Shown piece after piece: positions 31,982-39,778 of a stretch of 40,009 nucleotides of DNA; the first letter of the stretch is position 1; every line of letters begins with the position of its first letter. The notes beneath the pieces were generated by a model. It made no database searches, had not been told where the DNA came from, and saw only the letters and a program-made list of their open reading frames with translations. Origin of the DNA: Acidimicrobiia bacterium (GTDB taxonomy: Bacteria > Actinomycetota > Acidimicrobiia > IMCC26256 > JAMXLJ01); contig JAMXLJ010000012.1 of the NCBI GenBank assembly GCA_024281095.1, positions 1 to 40,009 of the forward strand. The letters are read 5' to 3'. The position numbers and the translations under genes were made by a program.

Positions 31982-33340
31982 TCAGGAGGCGGCTTCGGCC
32001 AGCGACTCCGCCAGCGCCGGGTGGACCAACAGCGAGTCGACGATGTCAGCGACCTTCAGTCCGTTCGTGACCGCCACCGCGAGCACACTGATGAGCTCGG
32101 CCGCGTTGCGCCCCACGATCGAACCTCCGAGCACGACACCCGTCGCCGGGTCGGACAGGATCTTCACGAAACCACGCGGATCGCCCTCGATGAGCGCCTT
32201 CGCGTTGGCCGAGAACGGCACCTTCGTGACGCGGATCTTGCGACCCTCCGCGAACGCCTCCGCCTCGGCCAACCCCACGTCCGCGATCTCCGGGTCCGTA
32301 AAGATCGCCGATGCCGCCTTGTCGTAGTCGAGGTGGCGGTGCTCCCGGGTGTGGAGACCCATGAGGTGCTCGGCGATCTTGCGACCCTGCATCGCGGCAA
32401 CCGACGAGAGCGGCAGCCGGCCCGAGAGGTCGCCCGCCGCGTAGACGTGGCGGACGTTGGACTGGCAGTGGTGGTTCACCGGCACGTAGCCGTAGGCGTC
32501 GATCTCGACACCCGCGTCCGGGAGCCCGAGCGCCTCGCTGTTCGGGATCGAACCGACGGCGAGCACGGCGTGCGATCCGATCGCGACGCGGCCGTCGTCG
32601 CACGCGACCCGCACGACGTCGCCGTCGCGCTCGATCGCGGTCGCGCGCGCGCCCTTCAGGAGCTTCACACCGCGGCGCAGGAACGCGTCCTCGAGGACTG
32701 CAGCCACTTCCGGGTCCTTGTACGGCAGCACCTGCTGGCGCGACACGACGAGCGTCACCTTCGAGCCGAGCGCGCTGAACATGTGCGTGAACTCGACGCC
32801 GGTGACGCCCGAGCCGATCACCACGAGGTGCTCCGGGACCTCCGGCGGCGGATAGGCCTGGCGGGTGGTGAGCACCCGTTCGCCGTCGATGCGGACGAAG
32901 TCGGGAACGCGGGGCCGGGAGCCCGTGGCGAGCACGATGAAGTCGGCTTCGAATTCCTCCACGCCGTGGTCGGTCTCGGCGGTGACGGTGTGCGCGCCCT
33001 TGAGCACCCCCGTGCCTCGGACGATCCGGACGCCCTGCGACTCGAGGAGGCCGCACACCGAGGCGTGCAACCGGTCCTCGATCGACGCGACCCGCAGGCG
33101 CAACGAATCGAGATCCAGGCGCCCTTCGGCGGTGAGGCCCATGGCCTGGGCCCGGGTGAGCTCGGCCAGTGCACCCCCCGTCGCGATCATGGCCTTCGAC
33201 GGGATGCAGTCGCGAAGATGCGCCGCGCCGCCGACGATCTCACGTTCGATGAGCGTGACGTCGGCGCCGAGCGTGGCGGCCACGGTTGCAGCGGTGTTCC
33301 CGGCCGGGCCGCCCCCGATGATCACGAGGCGAACGGGCAT
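31982..33340 (-). CDS. lpdA: Flavoprotein disulfide reductase family NAD(P)H dehydrogenase, LpdA (Rv3303c)-like
   Basis: A 452-residue FAD/NAD(P) pyridine nucleotide-disulfide oxidoreductase. It carries the FAD loop IIGGGPAGNTAA (7-18), the NAD loop VVIGSGVTGVEFTHMFSALG, the FAD-ribityl block VYAAGDLSG, and a dimerisation domain with SAIFTDPEIADVGL. The redox centre, usually GGxCxxxGCIPSK, reads GGAAHLRDCIPSK: Ala40 replaces the first Cys and only Cys45 remains. The C-terminal base region is HPALAE (His440, Glu445) rather than HxHPT-SE. M. tuberculosis LpdA (Rv3303c) also lacks one active Cys and acts as an NAD(P)H:quinone reductase, so lipoamide dehydrogenase activity is unlikely here. The ATG lies six bases after a TAGCCT box. 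Confidence 0.9.
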   Translation of the reverse strand: MPVRLVIIGGGPAGNTAATVAATLGADVTLIEREIVGGAAHLRDCIPSKAMIATGGALAELTRAQAMGLTAEGRLDLDSLRLRVASIEDRLHASVCGLLESQGVRIVRGTGVLKGAHTVTAETDHGVEEFEADFIVLATGSRPRVPDFVRIDGERVLTTRQAYPPPEVPEHLVVIGSGVTGVEFTHMFSALGSKVTLVVSRQQVLPYKDPEVAAVLEDAFLRRGVKLLKGARATAIERDGDVVRVACDDGRVAIGSHAVLAVGSIPNSEALGLPDAGVEIDAYGYVPVNHHCQSNVRHVYAAGDLSGRLPLSSVAAMQGRKIAEHLMGLHTREHRHLDYDKAASAIFTDPEIADVGLAEAEAFAEGRKIRVTKVPFSANAKALIEGDPRGFVKILSDPATGVVLGGSIVGRNAAELISVLAVAVTNGLKVADIVDSLLVHPALAESLAEAAS

Positions 33341-33346
33341 ACGTCC

Positions 33347-33352
33347 AGGCTA
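33347..33352 (-). promoter_or_regulatory. -10 box TAGCCT for the flavoprotein gene (leaderless type)
   Basis: On the minus strand TAGCCT ends six bases before the ATG at 33340. The divergent galT-like gene has the identical hexamer at the identical spacing on the other strand. Confidence 0.6.
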
Positions 33353-33390
33353 GGCGACGCCCGACCCCGCCCCCGCGCCGGGACACGTGC

Positions 33391-33484
33391 GGACGGAGCG
33401 CAGCTCTGCTCGGCGCAGCCCCCTCGAGCGGAGCGCAGGGAGCCATGGACACGGACGGAGCGCAGCTGTACTGGGCGCAGCCCC
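33391..33484. repeat. Two 32-nt direct repeats in the lpdA-galT divergent gap
   Basis: Copies at 33391-33422 and 33453-33484 start GGACGGAGCGCAGCT, end GGCGCAGCCCC, and differ at three positions. Between them stands a related word, CGAGCGGAGCGCAGGGAG. The same kind of words (GCGGACG, GCGCAG, GGAGGGCGCAG) appear on the other strand at 832-933. The remainder of 33341-33511 has only the two -10 boxes. Confidence 0.65.
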
Positions 33485-33499
33485 GTCCGGCTCCACAGC

Positions 33500-33505
33500 T
33501 AGCCT
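33500..33505 (+). promoter_or_regulatory. -10 box TAGCCT for the galT-like gene (leaderless type)
   Basis: TAGCCT ends six bases before the GTG at 33512, so the RNA probably starts at the GTG. No ribosome-binding site is present in the gap. Confidence 0.6.
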
Positions 33506-33511
33506 CGGTCG

Positions 33512-34462
33512 GTGCCCGAGCTGCGTCGCGAGGCCCTGACCGGCCGCACCGTCATCGTCGCGACCGGACGGTCGGCCCGCCCCAAGGTGTTCACGGGCCC
33601 GGGCGCGACGCCGCCTGCGACTCCTCCGGCCGACTGCCCGTTCTGTGCCGGCCACGAGACGATGACTCCGCCCGAGGTCTGTCGCGCCGGCCCGGGCGGG
33701 GCCGACACGCCGGGTTGGGCGGTGCGGGTGGTCCCGAACCTCTATCCGATCGTTGGCGGGGACGACGCGGGGCCGGGAGCCACTGGTGCGCACGAGGTCG
33801 TTGTGCTGTCACCCGCGCACGATCGAACCTTCGCGGCCCTGTCATCCGAACAGGCACTCGAGGTGATGAAGGTGATGCGCGACCGCGCACGCGCGCATCT
33901 CGACGCGGGGCGTGCGCACGTGCAGGTCTTCGTGAATCAGGGTCGTGAGGCGGGCGCGTCAATCGAGCACCCGCACGCACAGGTGATCGCGCTCGACATC
34001 GTGCCGCCCGCGGTGGAGGCGACCGTCGAGCGGTTCACCGCGGCGAAGGAGGATCTCCTCGCGTCCGCACTCGAGAGTGCGCGCACATCTGGCCGCGTCG
34101 TGATCGAGGGGCACGCGCCCGCGTGGACGCCGTACGCACCGTCCGCGCCATATGAGCTCGCGATCGCCCATGAGCAATCGGGCGCCAACTTCGCGGACGC
34201 GAGCGATCACGAGCTCGAGGAGCTCACGCCCGTACTGCGCGACGCGCTCCGCCGCATCCGCTCGGTCGCCGGCGATCCGCCCTACAACGTCGTCGTGCAC
34301 TCCGGGCCCGCGCATTTCGATCCGCCCGACCTGCCCCTGCGGTGGTGGGTCGAGGTGACGCCGCGACTGTCGGTGCAGGCCGGGTTCGAGATCGGTACGG
34401 GCGTCCTCGTCGCGACCGTGCCACCCGAGACCGCGGCCGAGGCGTTACGCGAGGCCGGCTGA
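33512..34462 (+). CDS. galT: Galactose-1-phosphate uridylyltransferase-like protein (HIT superfamily)
   Basis: A 316-residue GalT-like nucleotidyltransferase. A possible zinc-site CPFC is at 42-45 (ADCPFCAGHE), PNLYPIV is typical of the first domain, and the active-site H-P-H is at 153-155 (IEHPHAQVIAL). The second half contains SAPYELAIAHEQSGANFAD and PPYNVVVHSGP, the duplicated HIT-like fold. GalT swaps UMP between UDP-glucose and galactose-1-P; relatives include ADP-glucose phosphorylases, so the exact substrate is open. The first-domain spacing is shorter than in E. coli GalT (348 residues), as in other actinobacterial versions. It is convergent with the enoyl-CoA hydratase gene, with only eleven bases between stops. 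Confidence 0.85.
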   Translation: MPELRREALTGRTVIVATGRSARPKVFTGPGATPPATPPADCPFCAGHETMTPPEVCRAGPGGADTPGWAVRVVPNLYPIVGGDDAGPGATGAHEVVVLSPAHDRTFAALSSEQALEVMKVMRDRARAHLDAGRAHVQVFVNQGREAGASIEHPHAQVIALDIVPPAVEATVERFTAAKEDLLASALESARTSGRVVIEGHAPAWTPYAPSAPYELAIAHEQSGANFADASDHELEELTPVLRDALRRIRSVAGDPPYNVVVHSGPAHFDPPDLPLRWWVEVTPRLSVQAGFEIGTGVLVATVPPETAAEALREAG

Positions 34463-34473
34463 TCGGGCAGCCG

Positions 34474-35250
34474 TCATCGGCCGACGAAGTCCGCCTTGCC
34501 GGGGCCGTTCTCGAGGAAGCTGCGGACGCCGATCGCGGCGTCCTCCGTCGCGAACACCTCGACGAACGCGTCGGTCTCGAGGTCGAGGCCCTCGGCGAGG
34601 CTTCCGTCGAGCCCGCGGTCGATGGCCCGCTTCGCGAGCCCCATCGCGACCACGGCACCGCGCGCGAACTGCGCGGCCCAGTCGGTGGCCGCGTCGAGGA
34701 GCTCGGCCGCGGGGACGACCCGGTCGACCAGCCCGATGCGCTCGGCTTCGTCGGCCCGCAACTGACGGCCGCTCCAGACGATCTCCTTGGCCCGCGCCGG
34801 GCCGACGAGGCGCGCGAGCCGCTGTGTGCCGCCGGCTCCGGGGATGAGCCCGAGGAGGATCTCCGGCTGACCGACGCGCGCGTTGTCGGCGGCGATTCGC
34901 AGGTCGCACGCCATCGCGAGCTCGAGGCCGCCACCCAACGCGTAGCCGTTCACCGCCGCGATCACCGGACGCGGGATGTCGCCCAACGCGTCGAACGCGC
35001 TACGGAAGCGGGCCGCGACGAGGCGGGCCCGTTCCTCGTCGCCGAACTCGGAGATCTCGAAGCCGGCGGCGAACGCCCGTTCACCACCCGCGACGACGAC
35101 CGCCTTCACCGCGGGGTCGGTCGCGAGCGACGCCACGGCGTCGGCCAGCTCGCCGAGGAGGCCGAGTGAAAGCGCGTTCATCGGCGGACGGTCGATCCTG
35201 AGAAGTGCGACGCCGTCGGCGCGCGTTTCGGTGGAGACGAAATCGGCCAT
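34474..35250 (-). CDS. Enoyl-CoA hydratase/isomerase (crotonase) family, canonical catalytic residues
   Basis: A 258-residue crotonase-fold protein. Oxyanion-hole blocks are ERAFAAGFEISEFG and AVNGYALGGG. Both catalytic Glu of hydratases are kept: GGGLELAMACDLR and VGQPEILLGLIPGAGGTQRLARL. It is therefore expected to hydrate trans-2-enoyl-CoA in fatty- or organic-acid breakdown; chain length is unknown. The ATG at 35250 lies eight bases after TAGCCT, which marks the start. The GNAT gene is upstream with a 58-base gap, and the end faces the galT-like gene. Confidence 0.92.
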   Translation of the reverse strand: MADFVSTETRADGVALLRIDRPPMNALSLGLLGELADAVASLATDPAVKAVVVAGGERAFAAGFEISEFGDEERARLVAARFRSAFDALGDIPRPVIAAVNGYALGGGLELAMACDLRIAADNARVGQPEILLGLIPGAGGTQRLARLVGPARAKEIVWSGRQLRADEAERIGLVDRVVPAAELLDAATDWAAQFARGAVVAMGLAKRAIDRGLDGSLAEGLDLETDAFVEVFATEDAAIGVRSFLENGPGKADFVGR

Positions 35251-35258
35251 CGCGGGAG

Positions 35259-35264
35259 AGGCTA
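35259..35264 (-). promoter_or_regulatory. -10 box TAGCCT for the enoyl-CoA hydratase gene
   Basis: TAGCCT on the minus strand ends eight bases before the ATG at 35250, in the gap after the GNAT stop. It would give a leaderless or nearly leaderless transcript. Confidence 0.55.
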
Positions 35265-35308
35265 CCCCGGCCCGCTCGAAGCGACCGGGGCCACGGTGCG
35301 ACGCGAGG

Positions 35309-35950
35309 TCAGTGCGGGAAGAAGAGGATCTCCGCGCCGATCGGCGCGAAACCCGCGGCGAGCAGCGCGCGCAGCGACGGCGCGTTGGCTGCGGCGACCT
35401 GAGCGAACAGCGGTTCACCTTCCGGCACCAGCGTCCGCGCGGTCGCCGCAATCGCGCGACCGAGCCCGTGACCCCGCCAATCGGGACTGACCTCGAACGC
35501 GAGCTCGTAGCGACCGGTCAGGCCGCACCCGACAACCAGCACGCCTCGCTCGTGGTCGTCGACCCACACGTTCACATCGGTTCGCGCCCGCGACGCCTGG
35601 CGGACGCGCGGGTGGTCGAACGCGGCGCCGGCGTGTCGCAATGCGATCGCCGGTGGCCGCCGCTCACCCGGCGCGACAAGGACGACATCCTGCGAACCGA
35701 CGCGCGCGTCGAGCGTGGCGGCGAGCCAGCCGACGAACTCCGGCGCGATCCACGACGCGAAGTCGCCGGGTGCCACCCATTCGTCGACCTGCTTGCCGTC
35801 GATCGGCGCGGCGACGACGAGGTGCCCCGGGAACAGCACGATCGCCGCACGCGCGCCCTCAGGGGCCGGGAGCACGTCGATCGACCCGTCGGGCTCGGGC
35901 GCCCGACCCCGCGCGGCATCGAAGAGCACGGCGCGCAGCGGGTGCTCCAC
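35309..35950 (-). CDS. GNAT family N-acetyltransferase-like protein
   Basis: A 213-residue protein whose C-terminal half (about 120-213) is a GNAT domain. YELAFEVSPDWRGHGLGRAIAATA contains the acetyl-CoA pyrophosphate loop RGHGLG at 159-164, and the final AANAPSLRALLAAGFAPIGAEILF is the usual last helix and strand. The N-terminal half (DVLPAPEGARAAIVLFPGHLVVAAP) is not a recognised domain and may be a degenerate GNAT repeat. The acceptor is unknown. The GTG start stands one base after the meaB stop, so the two are probably coupled. Confidence 0.84.
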   Translation of the reverse strand: MEHPLRAVLFDAARGRAPEPDGSIDVLPAPEGARAAIVLFPGHLVVAAPIDGKQVDEWVAPGDFASWIAPEFVGWLAATLDARVGSQDVVLVAPGERRPPAIALRHAGAAFDHPRVRQASRARTDVNVWVDDHERGVLVVGCGLTGRYELAFEVSPDWRGHGLGRAIAATARTLVPEGEPLFAQVAAANAPSLRALLAAGFAPIGAEILFFPH

Positions 35951-35951
35951 G

Positions 35952-36890
35952 TCACTCGCCGAGCAGCTCGTCGGCCGCGGCGTACGGGTCGAGCTCGCGC
36001 CGGCTCACCTGTGCGAGCAACTTGTCGAACCGATCAGCGCCCGCGCGCTGCACGACCTGTTGCTCGAGCCGGGCGCGCACGATCCGTTGCACCTCGTCGC
36101 GCAGGCGGGCGTCGCGGCGCGCCTTCAGTCTTTCGCCCCCCTCGAGGAACGCGCGGTGCTCGTTGATCGCGCTCCAGAGCTCGTCGATGCCCTGGCCGGT
36201 CGTGGCGACCGTCTGCAGGATGCGCGGCCGCCATTCGAGCTCCCCGGAGAAGTCGAGCATCGCGTTGAGGTCGCGCACGGTATCGGCTGCGCCGTCGCGA
36301 TCCGCCTTGTTCACGACGAAGAGGTCGGCGATCTCCATGAGCCCGGCCTTGTTCGCCTGCACCGCGTCACCCCAGCCGGGGTTCACGACGACGATGGTCG
36401 TGTCGGCCGCACCGGCGACCTCGACCTCCACCTGACCGACACCGACCGTCTCGATCAGGATCCACGGCTTGCCGGCCGCGTCGAGGATCCGGACCGCCTG
36501 CGGTGTGGCGAGCGACAGGCCACCGAGGTGTCCTCGGGTCGCCATCGACCGGATGTACACGCCTTCGTCGGTGGCGTGGTCCTGCATGCGGACGCGGTCG
36601 CCGAGGATCGCGCCGCCGGTGAACGGGCTCGTCGGGTCGATCGCGAGCACGCCCACCTCGTCGCCGCCGGCCCGCATCCGGCCGATGAGCTTGTCGGTGA
36701 GGCTCGACTTGCCCGAGCCGGGCGCACCGGTGATCCCGATGGTGTACGCCCGCCCGGTGTGCGGGAACAGCCGCGCGACGGCCGCGTCGGCACCCTCGCC
36801 ACCCTGCTCGACCAGCGAGATCAGCTTGGCGATGCCGGCCCGATCGCCTGCGAGCGCGCGCCCTACGAGCTCGGAAGCATCCCGCCTCAC
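35952..36890 (-). CDS. meaB: MeaB/ArgK-type GTPase (methylmalonyl-CoA mutase chaperone)
   Basis: A 312-residue G3E-type GTPase. It has Walker A GAPGSGKSSL (55-64), the acidic IDPTSPFTGGAILGDRVRM, SMATRGHLGGLS, IETVGVGQVEVEV and VVNKADRDGA as the guanine motif. MeaB proteins load and protect the adenosylcobalamin of methylmalonyl-CoA mutase or related mutases. No mutase subunit is in the window, but the acyl-CoA carboxylase and crotonases would fit propionyl-CoA metabolism. The C-terminal dimerisation helix is present and the length is normal. The start is GTG, fifteen bases after the Nfu-like gene, with GNAT following. Confidence 0.93.
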   Translation of the reverse strand: MRRDASELVGRALAGDRAGIAKLISLVEQGGEGADAAVARLFPHTGRAYTIGITGAPGSGKSSLTDKLIGRMRAGGDEVGVLAIDPTSPFTGGAILGDRVRMQDHATDEGVYIRSMATRGHLGGLSLATPQAVRILDAAGKPWILIETVGVGQVEVEVAGAADTTIVVVNPGWGDAVQANKAGLMEIADLFVVNKADRDGAADTVRDLNAMLDFSGELEWRPRILQTVATTGQGIDELWSAINEHRAFLEGGERLKARRDARLRDEVQRIVRARLEQQVVQRAGADRFDKLLAQVSRRELDPYAAADELLGE

Positions 36891-36905
36891 GGCTGCGACG
36901 GAGTG

Positions 36906-37142
36906 CTACTCGGAGACGACTTCGGTGACCTCGGGTACCCGGTCCTTGATGATGCGCTCGACTCCCGCCTTGAGCGTCATCGTGGACACGGGACACGTGC
37001 CGCACGCCCCCACCAGCGTCACGTGCACGACGCCGTCGTCGTCGACGCCGTTGAGGACGATGTCGCCGCCGTCGGCCTGCAGCGCAGGCCGGATCGCGTC
37101 GATCGCCTCGGCCACCCCGGCCTCGATCGTCTCGGTGGGCAT
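36906..37142 (-). CDS. nfu: NifU C-terminal-domain (Nfu) iron-sulfur scaffold protein
   Basis: A 78-residue stand-alone Nfu domain. It shows IRPALQADGGDIVLNGVDDDGVVHVTLVGACGTCPVSTMTLKAGVERII, with the cluster-binding CxxC at Cys47 and Cys50. Such proteins carry a [4Fe-4S] cluster bridged between two subunits and hand it to target enzymes. The ATG at 37142 has GGAGGTGA ten bases upstream. It leads the run Nfu, MeaB, GNAT. Upstream is a 245-base gene-free segment with two large stem-loops. Confidence 0.93.
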   Translation of the reverse strand: MPTETIEAGVAEAIDAIRPALQADGGDIVLNGVDDDGVVHVTLVGACGTCPVSTMTLKAGVERIIKDRVPEVTEVVSE

Positions 37143-37229
37143 GAGCAGGTCACCTCCAGAGAGCTGCAACACAGCAAGTATCCCATCTCTTCCCCCACGA
37201 CCCCCTTTCGTGCGCACCGGTACCCGTGG

Positions 37230-37276
37230 TTCATGCGTGGATCCGCGTCGCTCAGCGACGAATTTCCACGCATGAA
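37230..37276. repeat. Perfect 12-bp inverted repeat with nested hairpin
   Basis: TTCATGCGTGGA (37230-37241) and TCCACGCATGAA (37265-37276) are exact inverted copies. Between them lies a second hairpin, CGTCGC-TCA-GCGACG (37246-37260), giving a cruciform-like structure of 47 bases. It lies about 90 bases upstream of the Nfu-like start in the gene-free interval 37143-37387. The AT content of the arms is high for this DNA, so chance is unlikely. Confidence 0.75.
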
Positions 37277-37293
37277 CGCCGGGACGGGTGACT

Positions 37294-37363
37294 GCGGCGG
37301 GGGACCCCGCCGTGCGGAACGTTCGCTCGTGAGCGCCTGGAGCACGGTGGGGTCCCCCGCCGC
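37294..37363. repeat. 22-bp inverted repeat (21 of 22 paired) between the Lrp-like and Nfu genes
   Basis: Arms 37294-37315 and 37342-37363 pair over 22 positions with a single mismatch; each arm contains GCGGCGGGGGACCCC or its complement. The 26-base loop holds its own small hairpin CGCTC-GT-GAGCG. It begins 24 bases past the stop of the Lrp-like gene, so it may end that transcript, but no T-tract follows on either strand. Confidence 0.75.
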
Positions 37364-37387
37364 CCCCAAGCCGCCGCCCCGGCTCGC

Positions 37388-37663
37388 TCAAGCCCCCAGG
37401 CTGAACATCGACTCCAAGTCGTGGCGGGAGTAGGCGCGGAAGGCGATGAGGGTCTCGGTGCGCACGATCCCGTCCACCTTGGCGATCTCGCCCGTGACCA
37501 CGTCGGCGAGCCGCTCGTGGGCCCCGACCCGCACGATCGCGACAAGGTCGAACTCCCCCGTCACGGAGTACACCTCACTCACGTCGTCGAGGTCGGCGAG
37601 CGCCTGGGCGGTTTCGGGTATGAGGCTCGGCTCGACCTCCATGAGGACGATCGCGGTGATCAC
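37388..37663 (-). CDS. Stand-alone Lrp/AsnC ligand-binding (RAM) domain protein
   Basis: A 91-residue protein corresponding only to the effector-binding half of Lrp/AsnC regulators. It has [38 protein letters not shown] and a C-terminal [18 protein letters not shown]. There is no helix-turn-helix. Such domains form dimers and higher rings that bind amino acids, and may modulate full-length Lrp proteins or act as enzymes' sensors; the ligand is unknown. The GTG start overlaps the murA stop codon as GTGA, so the two are translationally coupled. Confidence 0.9.
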   Translation of the reverse strand: MITAIVLMEVEPSLIPETAQALADLDDVSEVYSVTGEFDLVAIVRVGAHERLADVVTGEIAKVDGIVRTETLIAFRAYSRHDLESMFSLGA

Positions 37664-38922
37664 TCGCCCTCCGCCGAGGTGACGTCGGCTCCGAGCGCCC
37701 GGAGCTTGCCCGTGAAGTCGACGTAGCCGCGGTCGACGTGCCTGCGGTCGAGCACGGTGGTCTCGCCGTCAGCTGCAAGCCCCGCCAGCACGAGCGCGGC
37801 GCCGGCGCGCACGTCCGACGCGCGGACGGGCGCGCCGCTCAGACGCGGCACACCACGCACGACCGCGTGTCGACCCTCGGTACGGATGTCGGCGCCCATG
37901 CGGTTCAGCTCGTCGACGAAGCCGAAGCGCGCGTCGAACACGTTCTCGGTGACGATCGCGGTGCCGTCGGCGACGGACAACAACGCGACGGCCATCGGCA
38001 TGAAGTCGGTGGCGAAGCCAGGGTACGGCAACGTCGCGATGTCGACCGACTGCAGACGCTTCGTCGCCAGCGCCCAGATCCCGTCGGGCGTGGGCGAGAC
38101 GCGCATCCCCATCTCGCCCAGCTTCATCACCACCATCTCGAGGTGCTCGAGACGCACACCCTGCAGCTCGATCTCGCCGCCGGCGATGCCGCACGCCATG
38201 AGGAGCGTGCCCGCCTCGATCCGGTCACCCATGAGCTCGGTGTCGACCGCGAGCAGCTCCTCGACACCGTCGATCTCGATGGTCGACGTACCCGCACCGA
38301 TCACCTGGCCGCCCATGCGGTTCACGAACGCGGCAAGATCGGTGATCTCCGGCTCACGCGCGGCGTTCTCGATCACCGTCGTGCCCTTCGCGAGGACCGC
38401 CGCCGTCAACAGGTTCTCGGTGGCACCGACGCTTGGGAAGTCGAGGACGACACGGGCGCCGTACAACCGATCGCAACGCGCCTCGATGAACCCGTGCACG
38501 ACGGACAGGTCGGCGCCCATCGCCTCGAGGCCGCGGAAGTGCATGTCGAGCTTCCGGCTGCCGATGTTGTCGCCACCCGGCATCGCGACCCTCGCGCGAC
38601 GGCACCGCGCGAGCAGCGGCCCGAGCACGTTGATCGACGCGCGCATACGTGTGACGAGCTCGTAGGGCGCCTCGCCCTCGAGCGGGCCGCTCGCGTCGAC
38701 GGTGACCTCTTCGTCTCCGGTGCGTTCCACTGCGGCACCGAGCGCGCGAAGCACGTCCATCATCACATCGAGATCGGACACTGGCGGTGCGTTGCGGATG
38801 ACCGTGACGCCGGGCGCCAGCAACGCGGCCGCAAGCTGCTTACAGCCGGAATTCTTCGCCGCCCCGGACACGCGTACGACACCGGAGAGCGGCGGACCCG
38901 GACGGACCACAAACCGGCTCAC
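37660..38922 (-). CDS. murA: UDP-N-acetylglucosamine 1-carboxyvinyltransferase with Asp in the catalytic Cys position
   Basis: A 420-residue MurA (EPSP-synthase fold) that transfers enolpyruvate from PEP to UDP-GlcNAc in the first committed step of peptidoglycan synthesis. Lys23-Asn24 of the substrate site are in [19 protein letters not shown]. The active loop reads [15 protein letters not shown], so Asp118 takes the place of the Cys of E. coli MurA (Cys115). The same natural change is known in mycobacteria, chlamydiae and some other bacteria, and it makes the enzyme insensitive to fosfomycin while still active. Start: the GTG at 38922 gives the family N-terminus ([21 protein letters not shown]), eight bases from a TACCAT box. 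The 3' end overlaps the RAM-domain gene by four bases. Confidence 0.95.
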   Translation of the reverse strand: MSRFVVRPGPPLSGVVRVSGAAKNSGCKQLAAALLAPGVTVIRNAPPVSDLDVMMDVLRALGAAVERTGDEEVTVDASGPLEGEAPYELVTRMRASINVLGPLLARCRRARVAMPGGDNIGSRKLDMHFRGLEAMGADLSVVHGFIEARCDRLYGARVVLDFPSVGATENLLTAAVLAKGTTVIENAAREPEITDLAAFVNRMGGQVIGAGTSTIEIDGVEELLAVDTELMGDRIEAGTLLMACGIAGGEIELQGVRLEHLEMVVMKLGEMGMRVSPTPDGIWALATKRLQSVDIATLPYPGFATDFMPMAVALLSVADGTAIVTENVFDARFGFVDELNRMGADIRTEGRHAVVRGVPRLSGAPVRASDVRAGAALVLAGLAADGETTVLDRRHVDRGYVDFTGKLRALGADVTSAEGE

Positions 38923-38930
38923 GGGAAGCG

Positions 38931-38936
38931 ATGGTA
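38931..38936 (-). promoter_or_regulatory. -10 box TACCAT for murA
   Basis: TACCAT on the minus strand fits TANNNT and ends eight bases before the GTG at 38922. It would give a nearly leaderless murA transcript. Confidence 0.5.
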
Positions 38937-38963
38937 CGTCGGACGGGGCGCGGGGGTCGGGTT

Positions 38964-39770
38964 CTACCGAGCGCGGTAGCGGGGCGGCCGCTGTTCCACG
39001 AACGCGGTGATCGCCTCGCGCATGTCGTCGGACTGGAGGCAGACGGCCTGAGCCTCGGCCTCCACCACGAGTCCTTCGCGGACGGGCACGGTGGACGCAG
39101 CGTCGACAGCGCGCTTCACGCCCCGCACCGCGAGCGGCGGCTGGCCCGCGATACGTGCCGCGAGCTCGCCTGCTTCGCGCTGGAGATCGGCGTCCGCGAC
39201 GACGCGCTCCGCGATGCCGATGCGCAATGCTTCCGCCGCGTCGATCTGCGTCCCCGTGAAGATGAGCTCCTTCGCCTTCCCCGGCCCCACGAGACGCGGC
39301 AACCGTTGGGTTCCGCCGAGATCCGGGAGGATGCCGTACTTCAACTCGAGCAGGCCGAGCTTGGTGCCTTCGGCGACCACGCGGAGATCGCACGCGAGCG
39401 CGAGCTGCAGCCCGGCACCGAGTGCATAGCCGCGCACCGCGGCGATCGTCGCGAACGGTGCCTCCTCCAGCCACGTGTACGCGTCCTGCGTTCGCAACAC
39501 GGTAGCGACGACGGGATCGGGATGGCGCGACGACGCGTCACGGAAGTCGGTGCGTTCGGTGGCCGTGAACACCGACGTGTCGATGCCACTCGAGAACGCG
39601 CGTCCCTCCCCGATGACGACCAGCGCGCGCAACTCGTCGTCCCCGGCGAGCTTCTCGCCGAGCTCGGCGAGCTCGCGCCACATCTCCAGCGTGAACGAGT
39701 TGAGCTTCTCGGGCCGGTTGAGCCAGAGCCAACCGACGGGCCCGTCGCGTTCCAGGCGCAGCGTCTCCAC
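38964..39770 (-). CDS. Crotonase-fold protein with altered catalytic residues (dienoyl-CoA isomerase-like?)
   Basis: A 268-residue enoyl-CoA hydratase/isomerase family protein. Oxyanion-hole stretches are [13 protein letters not shown] and [10 protein letters not shown]. The position of hydratase Glu144 is Gln122 ([13 protein letters not shown]), while Glu142 in [20 protein letters not shown] matches hydratase Glu164. Asp150 in the same block is where delta3,5-delta2,4-dienoyl-CoA isomerase has a catalytic Asp (Asp204 of rat). Plain hydration is therefore doubtful, and isomerase or another crotonase reaction is possible. The GTG start lies eight bases from a TAGCGT box. It stands between murA and the cyclase gene, all on the same strand. 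Confidence 0.88.
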   Translation of the reverse strand: METLRLERDGPVGWLWLNRPEKLNSFTLEMWRELAELGEKLAGDDELRALVVIGEGRAFSSGIDTSVFTATERTDFRDASSRHPDPVVATVLRTQDAYTWLEEAPFATIAAVRGYALGAGLQLALACDLRVVAEGTKLGLLELKYGILPDLGGTQRLPRLVGPGKAKELIFTGTQIDAAEALRIGIAERVVADADLQREAGELAARIAGQPPLAVRGVKRAVDAASTVPVREGLVVEAEAQAVCLQSDDMREAITAFVEQRPPRYRAR

Positions 39771-39778
39771 GACGATGG

